NCBI GenBank assembly: GCA_027946555.1
Contig: JAPEVC010000130.1
Span: 40,659-104,658, forward strand
DNA from: Gnomoniopsis sp. IMI 355080
Taxonomy: Eukaryota; Ascomycota; Sordariomycetes; Diaporthales; Gnomoniaceae
Reading direction: 5' to 3'
DNA: 64,000 bases
Shown: piece after piece, positions 53,508 through 63,148 of the stretch
How positions within the stretch are numbered: position 1 is the first letter of the stretch
How the letters are laid out: every line of letters begins with the position of its first letter
Program-made: the position numbers and the translations under genes
The notes under the pieces: generated by a model
What the model saw: the letters and a program-made list of their open reading frames with translations, nothing else
Told to the model about the DNA's origin: nothing
The model's database searches: none

Positions 53508-54731
53508 ATGGCTACACCAAATCCTGAATTCCTGCGCTTCACAGGCCACAAGTCCTTCACTCATCGCCTGATCCTCTCGACCCTCACCGGCCGCCCTGTG
53601 CACATCTCCGGCATCCGCTCCTCCTCGCCTACCGCTCCAGGTCTCGCCCCCCATGAGATCTCCTTCCTGCGTCTCCTCGAAGCCGTCACCAACGGCTCTT
53701 CCATGCAAATCTCCTACACCGGCACAACCATCACATACCACCCGGGCCTCATCACCGGCACCATCGCCGGCGCCGGCGCCTCCTCAGATGATGTGATCGA
53801 GCACATCCTCCCGCCCAACTGCACCCGCGGCGTCACCTATTTCCTCCTCCCTCTCGCGCTCCTCGCGCCCTTCTCCAAAGCACACATGAACGTCCGCTTC
53901 TCCGGCCCCGGCGTCATCACCTCTGCTACCGACGCCACAGGCGACATGTCCGTCGACAGCTTCCGAACCGCCATCCTGCCCCTCTTTGGCCTCTTTGGCA
54001 TTCCGCCGGCGCGAATCGAGCTGCGCGTCCTACAGCGCTCCTGTCCTGGCCCACGCGGTACCGGCGGCGGTGGTAGCGTAGAAATGCGCTTCGCCAGCCA
54101 GGTGCGCCTGCCCAAGACTCTGCATCTCAACCGGCCCCCTGGCAGGATACGGCGCATTCGGGGTGTCGCGTACTGCACGGGTGTCTCGGCGAGCAACAAT
54201 GCGCGCATGATTCACGAGGCGAGGAGGGTGCTGAACCCGTTGGTCAGCGACATTCACATTGCGGCGCAGTACGATCCAGCGCCACTGGTGCCAGATAAGA
54301 ATGCTGCGGGCAAGGGCAAGAAGAAGCTAGGGATCGGGTTTGGGTTGAGTTTGGTTGCCGAGTCAAGCGCGGCCGGTGTATTATACTCGGCGGACGTGGT
54401 AGCGCCGCCAGAGGGTGGTGTGGTGCCCGAAGACATCGGTACGAGATGTGCATACCAACTAGCGGAGATTATACGGCAGGGTGGGTGTGTGAGTTGGGCG
54501 GGGTCAAGAACGGTGCTTACGTTGATGGCCATGGGTTCAGAGGACGTGGGCAGGTTGAGGATAAGTAAGGAGGCATTGGGCACGGAGGAGGTTCTTGGGC
54601 TGGCAAGGGACCTGAGGAAATTTGGGGCCGCAAGTTGGGGACTGAGGGCAGCGGACGACGATGAATCAGACGATGTCATTGTGTCCGTGAAGGGCAGTGG
54701 TGTGGGTAATGTGGGGAGGAAGATAGCATAA
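53508..54731 (+). CDS. RCL1: RNA 3'-phosphate cyclase-like protein Rcl1
   Basis: Nucleolar 18S rRNA processing factor, partner of the GTPase Bms1 in the small-subunit processome. Intronless, 407 aa. It has the cyclase-like fold start FLRFTGHKSFTHRLILSTLTGRPV, then APHEISFLRLLEAVTNGS, NVRFSGPGVI near the middle, and the Rcl1-type GVAYCTGVSASNNARMIHEARRVLNPLVSDIHI. It belongs to the Rcl1 branch, which is known to lack cyclase activity. The third quarter has a Lys-rich insertion (AAGKGKKKLG). The start is the first ATG, context ACACGATGG. The gene ends 80 bases from the stop of the convergent Dsc4-like gene. Confidence 0.95.
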   Translation: MATPNPEFLRFTGHKSFTHRLILSTLTGRPVHISGIRSSSPTAPGLAPHEISFLRLLEAVTNGSSMQISYTGTTITYHPGLITGTIAGAGASSDDVIEHILPPNCTRGVTYFLLPLALLAPFSKAHMNVRFSGPGVITSATDATGDMSVDSFRTAILPLFGLFGIPPARIELRVLQRSCPGPRGTGGGGSVEMRFASQVRLPKTLHLNRPPGRIRRIRGVAYCTGVSASNNARMIHEARRVLNPLVSDIHIAAQYDPAPLVPDKNAAGKGKKKLGIGFGLSLVAESSAAGVLYSADVVAPPEGGVVPEDIGTRCAYQLAEIIRQGGCVSWAGSRTVLTLMAMGSEDVGRLRISKEALGTEEVLGLARDLRKFGAASWGLRAADDDESDDVIVSVKGSGVGNVGRKIA

Positions 54732-54811
54732 ATGCCCAATCTGGAACCGGCCGTTCCGTGAACAAATCCAGTGGGCTCTAATTTTGTTGTGATGGATGTC
54801 TATGTAAAAAT

Positions 54812-56095
54812 TTACGATCGCTGCTGTCTCGCCCGCTCCAGCCGCACCTGGCTCTCAGCGGCAAGCTGCGCAATCCTGGTGCCATAGCCTGTTAATCGGA
54901 GAGGATAACTTGCCACATAGCCAGAGGGATCACTGGCATTATCTGCCACCAGCGTCCTAATCGCGTGTGGCACGTGCAGGTTCACCAGAAGGGCATTTCC
55001 AGACAACAACACGTCCAAAAGACTAGGTCTGCTTGGTCCCTCTGTAGCATCAGAACCACCCGCTGTTCTGAGTATCCGCTGGTATCGAGCTTCCATAATT
55101 CCTGACTCTCCAGTCCCACCGCTATCCGTATCCCCTGGGGTTTGAACTCTCATCAAAGGTTGCATTTCAATATCGTTTGTTTGATCCACGTCGAGCGGGT
55201 CGTCCCTCATCACACCTCGCTCTTCCGAGTCCAGGTCTTGTGTGGAGGTGGCCGCTCCAGAGAGAACATCCACCGCTGTCGAGGGCGCTGCTGGTGTTGC
55301 GGTGTCGCCACTCTTGGGAACCCCACCAGCTGACACACTCTTCAGCGTGCTCTCCATCTTCTGAAGACGATCCTTCTCCATCCAGATCGCACACATGATA
55401 CATTGGAGTATGAGTATTAAACAGTCGAGGAGTAACAGGCTGAGGCGTGACGTGGGTGCCTTTTGCCCTATGAAATCGATTATGACGCCCCCGTGGAGGT
55501 ATCCGCGCATGGTCTCGCCGGCTTCAGGGAGGGAGAAAATGAGATGCACGAGCATGCATATTCCGTTGGAACCAAAGACTGTATACATTTGTGGTCGGGG
55601 CGGGGGCATGAGTTTGACGAACTCGTCGGGTTTGGGGGTGAGATACATGTATTGCACGAGAGCGCGCATGACGAGGCGTGAGAAGGAGCAACTATGTCGG
55701 GAGTCTACGTCAGCATCTAGACGGTCAAGTATACCATTCAAACTAAGAGGGCGGCCATACTCCATATAGTATAAGATGCACAGCTCGGCAAAGATGACAA
55801 CATCCAAGCTGCTCATGAGGTGTCTCATAAATTCGAGCTTCTTCGCAATGCCAGCCTTTGCGCGGCGGATCTTGGACGACGAGCGCCGCCGGCCATTCCG
55901 AGAGCGACGTGGGCGTTGTGTGCCCTGCCGGTAACTTGATCCCTCCCCGGCGTTGCTCTGTGCCTCGCCATCACTGTGAACATGGCCGTATCGGTCGCCC
56001 TCGTCCTGGGAGCCGGCATCGCTATCGTGATCGCGATCGTCGAGTGTTGGGGGCAAGCGGGCCGGGTCGCTCGCTGCGGTGGGATCATTGTTCAT
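54812..56095 (-). CDS. DSC4: DUF1746 membrane protein, Dsc E3 ligase subunit 4-like
   Basis: Intronless, 427 aa. The N-terminal 80 residues are acidic then strongly basic (RRSRNGRRRSSSKIRRAKAG). The DUF1746 signature follows: KKLEFMRHLMSSLDVVIFAELCILYYMEY, then FSRLVMRALVQYMYL. Three hydrophobic segments lie near residues 97-113, 172-192 and 222-240. The C-terminal half is a long Ser/Thr/Asp-rich cytosolic tail ending with a conserved-looking amphipathic block. In fission yeast and Aspergillus the Dsc complex in Golgi/ER membranes activates SREBP-type transcription factors. I link DUF1746 to Dsc4 from memory, so the family is firm and the name less so. Confidence 0.8.
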   Translation of the reverse strand: MNNDPTAASDPARLPPTLDDRDHDSDAGSQDEGDRYGHVHSDGEAQSNAGEGSSYRQGTQRPRRSRNGRRRSSSKIRRAKAGIAKKLEFMRHLMSSLDVVIFAELCILYYMEYGRPLSLNGILDRLDADVDSRHSCSFSRLVMRALVQYMYLTPKPDEFVKLMPPPRPQMYTVFGSNGICMLVHLIFSLPEAGETMRGYLHGGVIIDFIGQKAPTSRLSLLLLDCLILILQCIMCAIWMEKDRLQKMESTLKSVSAGGVPKSGDTATPAAPSTAVDVLSGAATSTQDLDSEERGVMRDDPLDVDQTNDIEMQPLMRVQTPGDTDSGGTGESGIMEARYQRILRTAGGSDATEGPSRPSLLDVLLSGNALLVNLHVPHAIRTLVADNASDPSGYVASYPLRLTGYGTRIAQLAAESQVRLERARQQRS

Positions 56096-56550
56096 AGCTC
56101 CGCCACATCTGATGAGAAGGCTTCCTCGGGTTTGGATTTTGGTAGTTTGAGTCTCACATATTATGTGCTTAAGCTGACGGACCGGGTCTGGGTATGGGGT
56201 GATTGGCCGTTAAGTCACGTTGATAAGCTGCCTGCCTGGTGGTGGATAATTGAGAAGGCTAGAAAGCTATCCTTGATGAGATGTTGGAACGTTGGCGCGC
56301 CTGTACAGTACTTAATAGTACTATGTTAGTACGTCAACAACCAGTTGAGCCGCAAGCCGCCGAGGGAGCTGGTTTGGGCGCCTGACCCCTGTCACGTTGT
56401 CCGCAGCGCAGTTAGTGGGGTGAGCTTCCCGGCAGCGAATTGTTTGTAACTGCCCCTCGTTATTAATTGTGACTCAATTCCCCGATCTCTTTCAACAGCA
56501 AACCGCACAATACAACCACCCAACGCCCTCCTTCTTCCAGATCCGATCCC
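56096..56550. promoter_or_regulatory. Bidirectional promoter, Dsc4-like gene and FRS2
   Basis: 455 bases between divergent start codons. It contains a perfect TGACTCA at 56470-56476 near FRS2 and several GTAC cores at about 56303-56332. No further gene is seen. Confidence 0.55.
56470..56476. promoter_or_regulatory. Gcn4/CPC1-type site TGACTCA
   Basis: A perfect general-amino-acid-control core 75 bases before the FRS2 start codon. Gcn4-type factors are known to activate aminoacyl-tRNA synthetase genes. Occupancy here is inference. Confidence 0.6.
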
Positions 56551-58177
56551 ATGGCCAATATCGTCGTCCCCAAGATGGCGTCCTCTGGGGATCTCACCTT
56601 GGACATCCTTCAGACATTGGACAAGACCTCCCCAATCCAGTCTCAGGATGCCTTTCCGCAAACCTCCTTCAACGAGCTCAAGGCCGCTGTCGACCGTCTC
56701 TCCTCCCGGTCAATGGTCACATACGAGCAGATTGAGAAAGACCAGCTACTTCTCGAGGCAGAGGCCGAACAGATCGTTGCTAATGGGAGCCACGAGGCCC
56801 GCGTTTTCCAAGAACTGGCCAAGCACCCGGACGGGCTTACAGTGCAGGAGTTGGAAAAGGCAATTGGAGACAAGAATGTGACAAAGGTCGGCCAGGGCAA
56901 GGCTTTCAAGGAGAAGTGGGTAGGAAAGACCAGTGATGGCAAGCTGAAGGCTTTAGTGAGTGCCGCCCTGGAATTTCAACTTATTTGCGTCCAACTTTCC
57001 AAACAAGAGGCTGACAACTTTGCAGGTGGACTCGATCAAGGACGTTACCCGAGAACAGCTCCAGACGATCAAGGACACGCACGCCTATCCCGATGCCAAA
57101 GTTGTCAACGAGCTCAAGAAGCGCAAGTTGGTCAAGGTGCAGAAGGCCTTTCACTTCAAGATATCAAAGGGCGACAAGTTTGCGTTGGAAATAGCAGAGG
57201 AGAAGACGGATTTGACCGCCGACATGCTACAGTCTGGCGAGTGGAAGACGGCAAACTTCAAGCCCTATAACTTCAAGGCGCTCGGCGCAGACCAAAACGC
57301 AGGTGCTCTCCATCCCTTGAACAAGGTGCGATCTGAGTTTCGCCAGATCTTCTTCGAGATGGGCTTCGAGGAGATGCCCACCAGTAATTTCGTCGAATCA
57401 GGATTCTGGAACTTCGACGCGCTGTTCGTCCCACAGCAACATCCTGCCCGCGACCTGCAAGATACCTTTTACATCTCAGACCCCAAGCGCGCAGACCCAC
57501 CAAGGGCAACGTCAGCAGACGACAAGGCCGACTACAAGACCTACTGGGAGAATGTGAGAGCGGTGCATGAGGGTGGGAAGTTTGGTTCAATTGGTTACAG
57601 ATACCCCTGGTCGGAGGAGGAATCTCTGAGACTGGTGCTGCGGACACACACGACTGCCACCTCAACAGCCATGCTCCACAAGCTGGCGCAGAAGAAGGGT
57701 CCCGATGGCCGACCACCACCTGCTCGGTACTTCTCGATCGACCGTGTGTTCCGTAACGAGACAGTTGACGCAACGCACTTGGCCGAGTTCCACCAAGTCG
57801 AGGGTGTGATTGCAGACTATGGGCTGACGCTCGGTGGCCTGATGGAGTTCATGGAAATCTTCTTCAATAAGATGGGCATCACGGATCTCAAATTCAAGCC
57901 GGCATACAACCCGTATACAGAGCCGAGTATGGAAATTTTCAGCTACCACAAGGGTCTGAACAAGCTGGTGGAGATTGGCAACAGCGGTATGTTCCGGCCT
58001 GAAATGCTGGAGGCGATGGGGTTGCCCAAAGACCTGCGGGTGTATGGCTGGGGTCTGAGTCTGGAGCGGCCGACGATGATCAAGTACGGCATCTCGAATA
58101 TCCGCGAACTGTTGGGGCACAAGGTGGATCTTAATTTCATTGAGCGGAATCCTGCAGTGCGGCTAGACAAAGACTAG
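56551..58177 (+). CDS. FRS2: Cytosolic phenylalanyl-tRNA synthetase alpha subunit
   Basis: Class II catalytic subunit of the heterotetrameric cytosolic PheRS, charging tRNA-Phe. Exons 56551-56955 and 57026-58177 give 518 aa. The N-terminal half has winged-helix DNA-binding-like domains (about 15-230: RVFQELAKHPDGLTVQELEKAI, then LKKRKLVKVQKAFHFKI). The catalytic core begins ALHPLNKVRSEFRQIFFEMGF. Motif 2 is DRVFRNETVDATHLAEFHQ. The active-site end reads GNSGMFRPEMLEAMGLP. Motif 3 is GWGLSLERPTMIKYG. There is no mitochondrial presequence. An ATG eight codons downstream is an alternative start. The upstream TGACTCA suggests amino-acid-starvation control. Confidence 0.97.
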
Positions 58178-59255
58178 AGCGCCAGACATGACATATGTGT
58201 ATAGAATCGAGAATTTCTCGTTTGGGAGTCCGGATCTCAAAAACTATGGCGCTACTTGAAGTGGGCCCATTGGGAGGTCTCGATAGATTTGTGCTCTGGT
58301 CTAATATACCAAAACATTGTCCAGGCTTTGCGATCAATTGTTGAAGTATCGATAACTTGACACGGATGACTTTGCTGCTGCCCACATTTCTGTCAATATG
58401 CAAGGTCAAAGCACAGCATCTCATACGGTGCGGTACCACGAGGTACTAATCTGTGCTACATGCACCTAGGTCTTTCAGGTCTGTGAGTCTGTTCCATGGC
58501 CGAATTCCCGGTGAATCATGATCAACGGTTGAGTCATAAGATCGGCCTCCAATAGGTGAATGGTGAATTCGTGATAACGACTCATCCACGAGAACTATGT
58601 CCCTTTTTGGGGGGTCATTTCCCCAGCCTTGGGTCATCTTAGACAAATCCGGTAAGGCGGAGCTTCCCCAGAACCAATTCTGCCTCTCCGTCCTCGGAGC
58701 CTCACCTGCACCAATTGCACGCAATGCTGCATAGATGCAGCTCAGAGTTTTTATAGATTCTGCCCTAGGGAAACGCTAAATTCTTCTGTTGATGGAAAGT
58801 ACTATGTCAAGGTCATGTGAAGAGAAAGAAAGCATATGGCTTGTTGAGGGGCAAAGAAAGAGACTACAAGTAGTAACAAGCCGCAGTCAAAGATACGATG
58901 CGAAGGCAGCAGGTAATAGAACTACATAGTATGTATTACACAGGAAAATAGAGACAAAAAAGTTGCAATGCAGGTCCCAACGCATTGGGAGCGCATTGGG
59001 TGGATCGAAGCTCTTTTTGTTTATCTTATCAACCCCGCTAAATCTTTTCCTGTGGTCTTATATTAATACCAGAGATCCTGGTTTTGGACTGTACAGTACT
59101 TATCGTATGAATCAGAGCCCTCTTTTTCAACTTCAGCCTCCCCATCTTGTCCATTGGGCATACCTAGGTATCGAGGGCGGACAAAGGCGACTTTGCGTTT
59201 CGCAAATTGGATCAACACCACCTCGCCTTCTTACACGCTCTCTACCTACCTCATC
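58178..59255. promoter_or_regulatory. Intergenic and promoter of CPA2
   Basis: 1.1 kb with the FRS2 3' UTR and the CPA2 promoter. It holds TGAGTCA at 58530-58536, a near match CGACTCA at 58578-58584, ACCTAGGT at 58464-58471 and TACCTAGGTA at 59161-59170. No gene is supported. Confidence 0.55.
58530..58536. promoter_or_regulatory. Gcn4/CPC1-type site TGAGTCA
   Basis: Perfect core about 720 bases before the CPA2 start codon. Arginine-pathway genes are classic targets of CPC1 in Neurospora. The distance makes function uncertain. Confidence 0.4.
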
Positions 59256-62200
59256 ATGGCGCCTTTAGCCCTGAGCCGACGCGCTCCCGCTCTCCTGCGC
59301 AGCCGGGTTCCTCTCCCTGCTGCGCAATCCTCCATCAGGGCCTTTACGGCAGCACAGTCCAATGCTGCCACCAGGTTACCAATCCAGACCCAGCAATCAC
59401 TCCAGAAGAGGAGCTTCCTCACAACTGCCCGGTGTCTCGCGACCGCGGCCACACAGTCCGCGCCGGACCCCCAGGCTTACCTCCAGAGCGGTGTGGTCAA
59501 ACCCAAGGCCAGCGTCGATGTGAAGAAGGTGCTGGTCATTGGGTCTGGTGGTCTTGCCATTGGACAAGCTGGAGAGTTCGACTACTCAGGTTCGTGAATT
59601 TTTAGGTTATCCCAGAGCTTCTAGGAGCTCAGGGAGCTGTGACGGATGACTCACGACTGAGTCGCGCAGAGACCAGTATGCTAACAATTATGGTCACGAT
59701 GCAGGCTCCCAAGCTCTGAAGGCGCTCAAGGAGGCGGGCGTTCAGTCTGTTCTGATCAATCCCAACATTGCGACCATTCAGACCAACCACTTCATCGCGG
59801 ACGAGATCTACTACCGTATGTGCGACCCATGCTGAACTTGCGCCCTCTCCTGTCCCTCCTCGACCGCACACGTGCCCCCAATGGGCGATTCAGTATCTCT
59901 GGTACTGCCGACTCTGTGTAGACTGTCACATATAGTTACGGGATTGAAAGACTCAATTGCTGACTGCGCGCTCCTCTAGTCCCTGTCACACCTGAGTATG
60001 TCACCTATGTTATCGAGCGCGAACGTCCCGATGGCATTTTCCTGTCTTTTGGCGGACAGACCGCTCTGAACCTTGGTGTCAAGATGCAGGAGATGGGCAT
60101 TTTCGAGAAATATGGCGTCAAAGTGCTGGGAACCAGCGTCCGGACACTCGAGGTCAGCGAGGATCGTGACCTCTTTGCTCGCGCTTTGGACGAGATCAAC
60201 ATTCCCATTGCAAAGTCAATTGCCGTCAACACGGTCGATGAAGCATTGGACGCTGCCAAGAAGATTGGATACCCCATTATCGTTCGTGCCGCCTATGCCC
60301 TGGGTGGTCTTGGTTCTGGGTTCGCGAACAACGAGGAGGAGCTCCGAAACATGTCTGCCCGCTCCTTGACGCTGTCCCCTCAGATCCTGGTTGAGAAGTC
60401 TTTGAAGGGCTGGAAAGAGCTGGAGTACGAGGTTGTTCGCGACGCTAACAACAACTGCATTACTGTTTGCAACATGGAGAACTTCGACCCTCTCGGTATT
60501 CACACAGGCGACTCCATTGTCGTTGCGCCCAGTCAGACTCTTAGCGATGAGGAGTACCACATGCTCCGGTCAGCGGCCATCAAGATCGTCCGTCATCTTG
60601 GTGTCGTTGGTGAGTGCAACGTTCAATATGCTTTGCAGCCGGACGGCCTCGACTACAGGGTCATTGAGGTGAATGCCCGTCTCTCTCGGTCCTCTGCTCT
60701 CGCCTCCAAGGCAACTGGATACCCCCTTGCCTATACGGCTGCCAAGATTGGTCTGGGCCATAGCCTCCCGGAGCTTCCCAACGCCGTGACGAAGACGACC
60801 ACTGCCAACTTCGAGCCATCTCTGGATTATATTGTTACAAAGATGCCTCGGTGGGATCTCGCTAAATTCCAACACGTCAAGCGCGACATTGGCAGTGCTA
60901 TGAAATCGGTCGGAGAGGTGATGGCCATTGGTCGCACCTTTGAGGAGTCTTTCCAGAAAGCCATTCGTCAGGTTGATCCTAAGTTTGTTGGCTTCCAGGG
61001 CGATAAGTTTGCGGACTTGGACTTCGAGTTGCAAAACCCTACAGACCGCCGATGGCTCGCTGTTGGTCAGGCCATGCTCCACGAGAACTATTCCGTGGAC
61101 AAAGTACATGAACTGACCAAGATCGACAAGTGGTTCCTGCACAAGCTCCAGAACATCGTGGACTGCACCAAGGAGCTTCAGGCCGTTGGAAGCCTCGAGG
61201 GCTTGAAGAAGGACCTTGTGATGAAGTCCAAGAAGCTTGGTTTCTCGGACATTCAGATCGCCCACACCGTGAACAGCACCGAGGACAAGGTTCGCGCTCT
61301 TCGTCTCTCATACGGCATCAGGCCTTGGGTCAAGAAGATTGACACCCTGGCTGCCGAGTTCCCTGCTGACACGAACTACCTCTACACAACCTACAATGCC
61401 TCGACTCACGACGTGACATTTGATGACAATGGAACTATCATTTTGGGTAGCGGTGTGTACCGCATTGGTAGCTCTGTCGAATTTGACTGGTGTGCTGTGA
61501 GCGCCACTCAGGCTCTGCGCAAGATGGGACACAAGACTGTGATGATTAATTGTACGTTCAATACCCACCTGGCCGCCTCCTGACATATACTGACAGACTC
61601 TTAGACAATCCCGAGACATACTCTACGGATTTCGACACTGCTGACAAGCTCTACTTCGAGGAATTGAGCTATGAGCGTGTTATGGATATTTACGAGCTCG
61701 AGGCTGCCAAGGGTGTCGTAGTCTCTGTCGGTGGACAGCTGCCTCAGAACATTGCCCTTCGTCTTCAAGAGACCGGTGGTGCCAACGTTCTCGGCACCGA
61801 TCCCAACGACATTGACAAGGCCGAGGACCGACAAAAGTTCTCCGCCATCCTCGATAGCATTGGCCTAGACCAGCCTGCTTGGAAGGAGCTGACTTCCGTT
61901 GCGGAGGCTGAGAAGTTCGCCGAGGAGGTTGGCTACCCTGTGCTTGTTCGTCCGAGTTACGTTCTGTCCGGTGCCGCAATGACGGTCATCCGGAGCAAGG
62001 ATGAGCTCAAGGACAAGCTCGAGGCTGCCAGCAATGTCTCGCCGGATCACCCTGTCGTCATCAGCAAGTTCATTGAGGGTGCTCAAGAAATTGATGTCGA
62101 TGGTGTTGCTTCGGAGGGCAAGCTTATCATCCACGCTGTGAGCGAGCACGTCGAGCAGGCCGGTGTCCACTCTGGTGACGCTACCTTGGTACTGCCACCT

Positions 62201-63148
62201 GTCAACTTGGACGAGAGCATCATGAAGCGCGTCAAAGAGATCGCCGAGAAGGTCGCAAAGGCTTGGAAGATCACTGGGCCCTTCAACATGCAGATCATCA
62301 AAGCTGATGATCCCGAGGGCGGTGAGCCCCAGCTCAAGATCATCGAGTGCAACCTGCGTGCCTCTCGGTCCTTCCCCTTCGTCAGCAAGGTTCTGGGCAC
62401 CAACTTTATCGACGTAGCCACAAAGGCCCTCGTCGGCGAGAGCGTGCCAGATCCTACCGATCTAATGGCTGTCAAGCGTGACTACCTTGCGACCAAGGTC
62501 CCCCAATTTTCCTGGACCCGACTCGCTGGAGCTGACCCCTTCCTGGGTGTCGAAATGGCTTCGACTGGCGAGATGGCCTGCTTCGGCAAGAACCTCGTCG
62601 AGGCGTACTGGACATCCATGCAGTCCGCCATGAACTTCCGCATGCCCGAGCCTGGTGAGGGTCTGCTGTTTGGCGGTGAGCTCAAGGAGGAGTGGCTGAC
62701 CAAGATCGTTGACTATCTGAGCCCCCTCAACTACAAGCTCTTTGCCGCGGACAATGAAGTGAAGCAGTTCATTGAGTCGACGTCCAAGAACAAGGTGACC
62801 GTTGAGGTCATTGAGTTCCCCAAGGAGGACAAGCGGGCTCTCCGTGAGGTGTTCAAGAAGTATGATATCCGTGGTGTGTTCAACCTCGCAAAGGCTCGGG
62901 GCAAGACGGTGATGGATGTCGACTATGTGATGCGCCGGAATGCAGTGGACTTTGGTGTCCCACTCTTCATGGAGCCCCAGGTATGTTGCCCCACATGTTC
63001 TTCTTCATGAGACATGTTCAAGTACTAACTTCGACTGCAGACTGCCATCCTTTTCGCCCAGTGTATGAGCGAGAAGCTGCCCCGGCCTGAGGGCATCCCA
63101 TCTGAGGTCCGCCGGTGGTCCGAGTTTCTCGACGGCAAGCCTCTGTAA
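59256..63148 (+). CDS. CPA2: Arginine-specific carbamoyl-phosphate synthase, large subunit
   Basis: Mitochondrial large subunit (Neurospora arg-3 type) making carbamoyl phosphate from glutamine-derived ammonia, bicarbonate and two ATP for arginine synthesis. Exons 59256-59589, 59705-59815, 59980-61551, 61605-62980 and 63041-63148 give 1166 aa. The first ~65 residues are Arg/Ser/Ala-rich without acidic residues, a presequence. The synthetase start is KKVLVIGSGGLAIGQAGEFD. The two ATP-grasp halves show VRAAYALGGLGSGF and VRPSYVLSGAAMTVI, with metal-binding IEVNARLSRSSALASKATG and IECNLRASRSFPFVSKV. The C-terminus is short (LDGKPL), with no fused aspartate transcarbamylase, separating it from pyrimidine CPS. 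The small glutaminase subunit is not in this window. Confidence 0.97.

Noticed and set aside
56303..56332. Cluster of GTAC cores as a copper-response element
   Set aside because: GTAC-core copper control is not established for this type of fungus, and short palindromes recur by chance.
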